Below, piece after piece: positions 5,454-10,473 of a stretch of 10,473 nucleotides of DNA. The position numbers and the translations under genes are program-made. Origin of the DNA: Bacteroidaceae bacterium (lineage in GTDB: Bacteria; Bacteroidota; Bacteroidia; Bacteroidales; Bacteroidaceae); the NCBI GenBank assembly GCA_017558165.1, contig JAFYWE010000083.1, forward strand, positions 1 to 10,473, read 5' to 3'. Position 1 is the stretch's first letter; each line of letters begins with the position of its first letter. The notes under the pieces were generated by a model, which worked only from the letters and a program-made list of their open reading frames with translations, did no database searches and was not told the DNA's origin.

Positions 5454-8267
5454 ATGAAGATAAGATTAAATAAAGTACAGAAAGAGCTGAACCTTGGCTT
5501 GAACACAATCGTTGAGTATCTGCAGAAGAAGGGCTTCGAGATCAAGGAAGACCCTAATGCCGTTGTACCCGAGGCTGGTTACAACATGCTCATCGAGGAG
5601 TTCAGCGCCGACAAGAAGGCTCGCATACAGTCCGACAACTTCACAAAGGAGCGCCAGAACAAGGAGAAGCCCAAGAGCATCGCCGTTGAGGAGCCCAAGA
5701 AAGAGGAGCCCAAGCCAGCGCCTGCAGTTGTTGCCGAGACTCCAAAGGCTGAGCCTGAGGTAAAGGTTGAGCCAAAGAAGGAGGAGCCACTCATTAAGGT
5801 GACCCGCAGAATTGACCTTGACGCGCTTAACAGGAAGAAGGTTGAGCCAAAGAAGGAGGAACCCAAGAAAGAGGAGCCCAAGCCAGCACCTGTTGTCGTG
5901 GCAGAGGAGCCTAAGAAGGAGGAGCCCGCTAAGGTTGAGACAAAGAGCGAGGAGCCACAGCCACAGCTCACACAGATAGACGAGGTTGCCGCTCCAAAAC
6001 TCAACATCATCGGCCAGATTGACCTCTCGGCCCTCAACCAGTCTACCCGCCCCAAGAAGAAGAGCAAGGAGGAGAAGAGAAAGGAGCGCGAGGAAAAGGA
6101 CAAGCAGCGCGAGGAGCAGCGTAAGGCTCAGCGCGATGCACAGCGCCAGCAGAATGGCGGCAACGGCGATGGCGCCAAGAAGAAGCGCCAGCGCATCAAC
6201 AGCCAGCGTGTTGACATCAACGACGTAAAGGAGAACGGCGGCAACAACGGCAACAACGAGAACAAGGACTGGAGCGCAAACCGCAACAAGAGCAATAACA
6301 ATCCTTCACAGGGCAGCCGCAAGGACCGCGACCGCCAGCACAAGCGTTTCGACAAGAGCGATGTAAGCGAGGAGGATGTATCAAAGCAGATAAAGGAGAC
6401 ACTTGACCGCCTGACAAACCGCGGCAAGAGCAACAAGTCGGCAAAGTACCGTAAGGAGAAGCGCGACCTTGTAGCCGAGCGCCAGATGCAGCAGATGAGC
6501 GAGGAGATGGAGCAGAGCAAGGTTCTGAAGCTCACCGAGTTCGTGACAGCGAACGAGCTTGCCAGCATGATGAACATCTCTGTAACACAGGTCATCGCCA
6601 CATGTATGAGCATCGGTATGATGGTGTCTATCAACCAGCGTCTTGATGCCGAGACCATCAACATCGTAGCCGAGGAGTTCGGTTACACCACAGAGTACGT
6701 CAGCGCCGAGGTAGCGAACGCTATCGAGGAGGATGCCGATACAGAGGAAGATCTGCAGCCACGCGCTCCTATCATTACTGTGATGGGACACGTTGACCAC
6801 GGTAAGACTTCACTCCTTGACTACATCCGCAAGGCGAACGTAATCGCTGGTGAGGCCGGCGGTATCACACAGCACATCGGTGCCTATAACGTGAAGATGG
6901 AGAGTGGTAAGCACATCACATTCCTTGACACACCAGGTCACGAGGCCTTTACAGCCATGCGTGCACGTGGTGCCAAGATTACCGATATCGTAATCATCAT
7001 CATCGCCGCCGATGACGACGTGATGCCACAGACTAAGGAGGCCATCAACCACGCCATGGCTGCCGGTGTACCTATCGTGTTCGCCATCAACAAGTGCGAT
7101 AAGCCTACAGCCGATCCAAACCGCATCAAGGAGCAGTTGGCACAGCTGAACATGCTCGTTGAGGACTGGGGTGGTAAATACCAGTCACAGGAGATCTCGG
7201 CAAAGAAGGGTATGGGTGTTGAGGAGCTCATGGAGAAGGTGTTGCTCGAGGCCGAGTTACTCGACCTCAAGGCGAACCCCGACCGCAAGGCCACAGGTTC
7301 TGTAATCGAGTCTACACTTGACAAGGGTCGCGGTTATGTTGCGACAGTACTTGTACAGAACGGTACGCTCAAGGTGGGTGACATCGTGGTAGCAGGTACA
7401 CAGTGGGGTAAGGTAAAGGCCATCTTCAACGAGCGTAACCAGCGCATCAAGGAGATTCGCCCTGCCGAGCCGGCACTTATCCTTGGATTGAACGGTGCTC
7501 CAGCAGCCGGCGATACATTCAACGTCGTAGACAGCGAGCGCGAGGCACGCGAGATCACAGGCAAGCGCGAGCAGTTGCAGCGTGAGCAGGGATTGCGTAC
7601 TCAGAAGATGCTTACACTCGACGAGGTGGGCCGTCGTATTGCCCTCGGTAACTTCCAGACACTCAACATCATCGTTAAGGGTGACGTGGACGGTTCTATC
7701 GAGGCACTCAGCGACTCACTCATCAAGCTCTCAACCGAGACTATCCAGATCAACGTCATCCACAAGGCCGTCGGCCAGATTTCGGAGAGCGACGTCAGCC
7801 TTGCAGCGGCATCAGATGCCATAATTGTAGGTTTCCAGGTGCGTCCGTCAGTGACTGCGCGTAAGGTTGCCGAGAACGAGGGTGTCGATATCCGCATCTA
7901 CTCAATCATCTACGATGCTATCGAGGAGGTGAAGGCCGCTATGGAGGGTATGCTCGCACCTATCGTAAAGGAGGAGATTACAGCCACCATCGAGGTACGC
8001 GAGACATTCCACATCAGCAAGGTGGGTACAGTTGCCGGATGTATGGTACGTGAGGGTAAGGTGAAGCGTACCGACCGTGCGCGCCTCATCCGTGACGGTA
8101 TCGTAATCCACACCGGTTCACTTGCGGCACTCAAGCGCTTCAAGGAGGACGTAAAGGAGGTTGGAACAAATTTCGAGTGTGGTATCAGCCTCACATCACA
8201 GGACGACATCAAGGTTGGTGACATCATCGAGACATTCGTTCAGGTTGAGGTTAAACAGAAACTCTAA
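5454..8267 (+). CDS. infB: Translation initiation factor IF-2
   Basis: IF2 is the GTPase that brings fMet-tRNA to the 30S subunit and promotes subunit joining. At 937 aa it is complete. Residues 1-50 form a first IF2_N helical domain (LNTIVEYLQKKGFEIKEDP). A long charged linker (about 55-350) is rich in Lys, Glu and Pro with internal repeats and then in Arg, Asn and Gln; it contains IDLDALN (120-126) and IDLSALN (189-195). A second IF2_N-type domain follows (about 355-420, VTANELASMMNISVTQV). The G domain has all motifs: G1 GHVDHGKT (445-452), G2 AGGITQHIGAY, G3 DTPGH (492-496), G4 NKCD (546-549) and G5 SAKKG (582-586). Domain II, the IF2 linker-helix domain and the C-terminal initiator-tRNA-binding domain complete the protein. 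It starts 21 nt after nusA; the gap has a weak AAGAAGAGA purine run. Confidence 0.98.
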   Translation: MKIRLNKVQKELNLGLNTIVEYLQKKGFEIKEDPNAVVPEAGYNMLIEEFSADKKARIQSDNFTKERQNKEKPKSIAVEEPKKEEPKPAPAVVAETPKAEPEVKVEPKKEEPLIKVTRRIDLDALNRKKVEPKKEEPKKEEPKPAPVVVAEEPKKEEPAKVETKSEEPQPQLTQIDEVAAPKLNIIGQIDLSALNQSTRPKKKSKEEKRKEREEKDKQREEQRKAQRDAQRQQNGGNGDGAKKKRQRINSQRVDINDVKENGGNNGNNENKDWSANRNKSNNNPSQGSRKDRDRQHKRFDKSDVSEEDVSKQIKETLDRLTNRGKSNKSAKYRKEKRDLVAERQMQQMSEEMEQSKVLKLTEFVTANELASMMNISVTQVIATCMSIGMMVSINQRLDAETINIVAEEFGYTTEYVSAEVANAIEEDADTEEDLQPRAPIITVMGHVDHGKTSLLDYIRKANVIAGEAGGITQHIGAYNVKMESGKHITFLDTPGHEAFTAMRARGAKITDIVIIIIAADDDVMPQTKEAINHAMAAGVPIVFAINKCDKPTADPNRIKEQLAQLNMLVEDWGGKYQSQEISAKKGMGVEELMEKVLLEAELLDLKANPDRKATGSVIESTLDKGRGYVATVLVQNGTLKVGDIVVAGTQWGKVKAIFNERNQRIKEIRPAEPALILGLNGAPAAGDTFNVVDSEREAREITGKREQLQREQGLRTQKMLTLDEVGRRIALGNFQTLNIIVKGDVDGSIEALSDSLIKLSTETIQINVIHKAVGQISESDVSLAAASDAIIVGFQVRPSVTARKVAENEGVDIRIYSIIYDAIEEVKAAMEGMLAPIVKEEITATIEVRETFHISKVGTVAGCMVREGKVKRTDRARLIRDGIVIHTGSLAALKRFKEDVKEVGTNFECGISLTSQDDIKVGDIIETFVQVEVKQKL
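5691..5892 (+). repeat. In-frame imperfect repeats in the IF2 linker
   Basis: Two 34-nt copies (5691-5724 and 5859-5892), encoding EPKKEEPKPAP, differ at two positions and are 168 nt (56 codons) apart. A second pair (5763-5788 and 5838-5863), encoding KVEPKKEEP, lies 75 nt (25 codons) apart. All offsets are multiples of three, so copies were gained inside the reading frame. The encoded segment is expected to be unstructured and is the part of IF2 that varies most in length between species. Confidence 0.85.
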
Positions 8268-8279
8268 AGAAAACCACAT

Positions 8280-8759
8280 ATGAATGTCCTTGACATTATA
8301 TATATAGCAGCCACACTGTGTGCGGTTGTGGGCGGATACAGAGCCGGCTTCCTCAACAGGATTTCACTCCCGTTGGGGGCCGTGTTCGGCCTCTTCAACA
8401 CCACGGTACTGATGCCAGACGCATGTGAACTGCTAAAGGGATACCTTGACTGGGACGACACAGCAATAAAGATCACTGCATTCATAGCACTTATGATAAT
8501 GTCCATAATTGCTATAAAGCTGGCTGTGAGCCTTGTCTCATGGTTTCTCAAGCTCATCGGGCTCAATATCATCAACAGGATTGCCGGAGCCCTATTGTCT
8601 GCATTCGTGACGTTGCTTATAGTTACGGCATTGATTGACCTGTCGGCGCTCTTTGCTCCGGACAACAACATTACCGGCAAAACAACGCAGCAGAATTCCT
8701 TGTTATACAACAAGGTCGTGGACGACGTTTACAAGAAAACCATCACGAGACTTTTTTAG
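8280..8759 (+). CDS. CvpA-family integral membrane protein
   Basis: The 159-aa protein has the CvpA family layout: an N-terminal membrane segment with NVLDIIYIAATLCAVVGGYRAG (the family's short hydrophobic helix, then G-Y/F-R-x-G), followed by hydrophobic segments at about residues 28-46, 63-90 and 101-125, and a polar C-terminal tail (about 126-159). E. coli CvpA was named for a role in colicin V production and is linked to envelope stress tolerance; the molecular activity is not settled, so I give no gene symbol beyond the family. The start ATG lies 12 nt after infB and the stop 17 nt before sufB, so the gene is embedded in the operon. Base composition is more A/T-rich and codon use less biased than the flanking translation genes, fitting lower expression. 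Family call is good; function is open. Confidence 0.85.
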   Translation: MNVLDIIYIAATLCAVVGGYRAGFLNRISLPLGAVFGLFNTTVLMPDACELLKGYLDWDDTAIKITAFIALMIMSIIAIKLAVSLVSWFLKLIGLNIINRIAGALLSAFVTLLIVTALIDLSALFAPDNNITGKTTQQNSLLYNKVVDDVYKKTITRLF

Positions 8760-8776
8760 TCAGCGGAGATTGAGAG

Positions 8777-10219
8777 ATGAAGAAGAACAACATACTAAAA
8801 AAGATAGCGAACAAGGCATACGAATTCGGATTTGTCAGCAAGATAAAGACTGATATAATAAAGAACGGACTCGACGAGGACACCATTAGGCTCATATCTT
8901 CAAAGAAGAACGAGCCCGAATGGCTGTTGGAGTTCCGTCTTGAGGCATACAGGTACTGGCTCACGCTGGAGATGCCCACATGGGCACACCTGAATATCCC
9001 CCCGATCGACTACCAGGCAATCTCTTACTATGCCGATCCTTTGCAGAAGAGCAAGGAGAACAAGAACAAGGAGATTGACCCTGAGCTCATGAAGACCTTC
9101 GAGAAGCTAGGTATACCATTGGAGGAGCGCCTTGCACTCAGCGGCACTGCCGTTGATGCCGTCATGGACTCCGTGTCGGTGAAGACCACCTTCAAGGAGG
9201 AGCTCAAGGAGAAAGGAATCATATTCTGCTCAATGAGCGAGGCCGTGCAGGAGCACCCCGAGCTTGTAAAGCAGTATCTTGGCTCGGTAGTGAACTACCG
9301 CGACAATTTCTATGCAGCACTGAACTCAGCCGTGTTCAGTGACGGTTCGTTCGTCTTTATACCCAAAGGCGTACGTTGCCCACGTGAGCTGTCGACATAC
9401 TTCAGAATCAACGCTGCCAACACCGGCCAGTTCGAGCGCACGCTCATCATTGCCGATGACGACAGCTACGTATCGTACCTTGAGGGCTGTACAGCCCCAA
9501 TGCGCGACGAGAACCAGCTGCACGCAGCCATTGTGGAGATTGTCGTTAACAACAATGCCGAGGTCAAGTACAGCACTGTACAGAACTGGTACCCTGGCGA
9601 TGCCGAGGGCAAGGGCGGTGTCTACAACTTCGTGACCAAACGCGGCGACTGCCGTGGAGCCAACAGCAAGCTCTCATGGACACAGGTAGAGACAGGCTCT
9701 GCAATTACATGGAAATACCCCAGCTGCATATTGCGTGGAGACAATTCGCAGGGCGAGTTCTACTCGGTGGCACTGACAAATAATTTCCAGCAGGCCGACA
9801 CCGGTACAAAGATGATTCACCTTGGCAAGAACACCAAGAGCACAATCATCAGCAAGGGTATCTCGGCCGGCAAGAGCCAGAACTCATACCGCGGTCTGGT
9901 ACGTGTGAGCAAGAATGCCGACGGAGCACGCAACTACAGCCAGTGCGACTCATTGCTGCTTGGCGACAAGTGCGGTGCCCACACATTCCCCTATATGGAC
10001 ATACACAACAACAGCGCAGTCATCGAGCACGAGGCAACGACCTCAAAGATTTCCGAGGACCAGCTGTTCTACTGCAACCAGCGAGGAATAGGCACTGAGG
10101 AGGCCATCGGCCTCATTGTGAACGGATACGCCAAGGAGGTGATAAACAAGCTGCCCATGGAGTTCGCCATCGAGGCACAGAAGTTGTTGAGCGTATCGCT
10201 TGAAGGTGCTGTAGGTTGA
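8777..10219 (+). CDS. sufB: Fe-S cluster assembly scaffold SufB
   Basis: SufB is the core scaffold of the SUF pathway and works with the ATPase SufC and with SufD, taking persulfide sulfur from SufS with its partner. The 480-aa sequence aligns end to end with the family: N-terminal ISSKKNEPEWLLEFRLEAYR, then FIPKGVRCPRELSTYFRIN, YLEGCTAP (Cys-238, equivalent to E. coli Cys-254), TGSAITWKYPSCILRGDNS, the QCDS cysteine at 390 (equivalent to E. coli Cys-405), and EHE at 417-419 (equivalent to Glu-432, His-433 and Glu-434), all thought to act in cluster assembly. The N-terminal CxxC-type cysteine cluster of E. coli SufB is absent; a lysine-rich linker (KSKENKNKEID) is there instead. The start ATG 8777 is preceded by the purine run ggagattgagag. 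It is last in the operon within this window; sufC does not begin in the following 254 bp. Confidence 0.97.
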   Translation: MKKNNILKKIANKAYEFGFVSKIKTDIIKNGLDEDTIRLISSKKNEPEWLLEFRLEAYRYWLTLEMPTWAHLNIPPIDYQAISYYADPLQKSKENKNKEIDPELMKTFEKLGIPLEERLALSGTAVDAVMDSVSVKTTFKEELKEKGIIFCSMSEAVQEHPELVKQYLGSVVNYRDNFYAALNSAVFSDGSFVFIPKGVRCPRELSTYFRINAANTGQFERTLIIADDDSYVSYLEGCTAPMRDENQLHAAIVEIVVNNNAEVKYSTVQNWYPGDAEGKGGVYNFVTKRGDCRGANSKLSWTQVETGSAITWKYPSCILRGDNSQGEFYSVALTNNFQQADTGTKMIHLGKNTKSTIISKGISAGKSQNSYRGLVRVSKNADGARNYSQCDSLLLGDKCGAHTFPYMDIHNNSAVIEHEATTSKISEDQLFYCNQRGIGTEEAIGLIVNGYAKEVINKLPMEFAIEAQKLLSVSLEGAVG

Positions 10220-10256
10220 AAAAGAAAATAATATAGAGTTGCCACAATACAGTTCT

Positions 10257-10316
10257 TGTCATTTTGAGCAAAGCGAAAAATCTCATAGAGATTCTTGACA
10301 GATACTCAGGATGACA
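10257..10316. repeat. Degenerate 60-bp palindrome like dispersed intergenic repeat elements
   Basis: The outer arms TGTCAT (10257-10262) and ATGACA (10311-10316) are exact complements, extended inward by TTTGAG pairing with CTCAGG through two G-T pairs. In the centre AATCTC (10279-10284) and GAGATT (10288-10293) pair around 3 nt. The left arm reads like the TGTCATTCTGAGCGAAGCGAAGAATCTC repeat that I recall from intergenic regions of many bacteria, with several substitutions. It is probably a decayed, non-autonomous palindromic element. It begins 37 nt after the sufB stop and could also form an RNA hairpin at the 3' end of the sufB message. Confidence 0.55.
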
Positions 10317-10328
10317 CCAAGACCAAAG

Positions 10329-10473
10329 CAACTTAGAAGTTGTTTAAATTTATGTCCTTGAAATTTTTATAGAACTTTTTTAGAATGTTTTTTTATTTTT
10401 CAAAGGCGCATAGCGGGCTATGTAACTGCGAAAAAGAGAAAAACAGGCAAAAAAGGGCATAAAAAGACAAGCA
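10329..10473. other. AT-rich non-coding stretch with two short hairpins; possible edge of a repeat or insertion element
   Basis: No gene is visible. The stretch holds CAACTT/AAGTTG (10329-10334 and 10337-10342, 2-nt loop) and CATAGC/GCTATG (10409-10414 and 10417-10422, 2-nt loop). The region 10343-10400 is A/T-rich with runs of T; 10431-10473 is very purine-rich and nearly free of pyrimidines on this strand. The arrangement differs from a simple operon gap and is reminiscent of insertion-element ends in Bacteroidales, but without a transposase or a second end in view this stays open. Confidence 0.3.

Noticed and set aside
5691..5892. CRISPR-like or satellite repeat array
   Set aside because: The repeats are in frame, encode EPKKEEP-type low-complexity linker inside IF2, and spacing is irregular.
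5579..6103. Long minus-strand frame (174 aa) opposite the IF2 linker
   Set aside because: Its Ser/Phe/Leu-rich composition is the antisense reading of GAG/AAG-rich codons; it mirrors the repeats of infB and shows no independent motifs.
6128..6664. 178-aa minus-strand frame opposite infB
   Set aside because: It is an antisense shadow of a highly biased gene, rich in Arg/Leu/Ser with no domain, and lies wholly inside a certain IF2 coding region.

Overview
The window looks like the chromosome of a Bacteroidales bacterium (Prevotella/Bacteroides-like). Three observations support this. The gene order rimP-nusA-infB-cvpA-sufB is, from memory, a familiar Bacteroidetes arrangement. IF2 has a long Lys/Glu/Pro-rich linker carrying IDLxALN motifs. 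Two promoters fit the Bacteroidetes primary-sigma pattern (TTTG, about 20 nt, TAnnTTTG), and strong Shine-Dalgarno sequences are mostly lacking. All reading is by eye; no database search was run.

Left part (1-2976): the window opens inside a plus-strand gene for a probable outer-membrane beta-barrel protein, followed by a strong hairpin. Two identical tRNA-Asn(GTT) genes lie in tandem on the minus strand, with a clear promoter upstream and a GAAA-loop terminator downstream. Diverging from them is a secreted S41 (C-terminal processing) protease with signal peptide, PDZ domain and Ser/Lys dyad. A 14-bp perfect hairpin separates it from a convergent minus-strand gene.

Middle (2977-3685): the minus-strand gene encodes a small single-pass membrane protein of unknown function. 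Its upstream region also holds the plus-strand promoter of the translation operon. Immediately after that promoter is a terminator-like hairpin with a T-run, lying in the untranslated leader before rimP, which suggests attenuation.

Right part (3686-10219): rimP, nusA, infB, cvpA and sufB form a tightly spaced co-directional run with gaps of 1, 21, 12 and 17 nt, probably one transcription unit. It joins 30S maturation (RimP), transcription elongation/termination (NusA), initiator-tRNA delivery (IF2), a small polytopic membrane protein (CvpA family) and the Fe-S cluster scaffold SufB. All the expected catalytic or binding motifs are intact.

After sufB (10220-10473) no gene is visible. The stretch holds a degenerate palindrome resembling the dispersed TGTCATTCTGAGCG-type intergenic repeats, and two short hairpins in AT-rich DNA that may be the edge of another repeat or insertion element. 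sufC, the usual next gene, does not start within the window. I see no novel defence system, CRISPR array or phage genes; most of the window is conserved housekeeping DNA.
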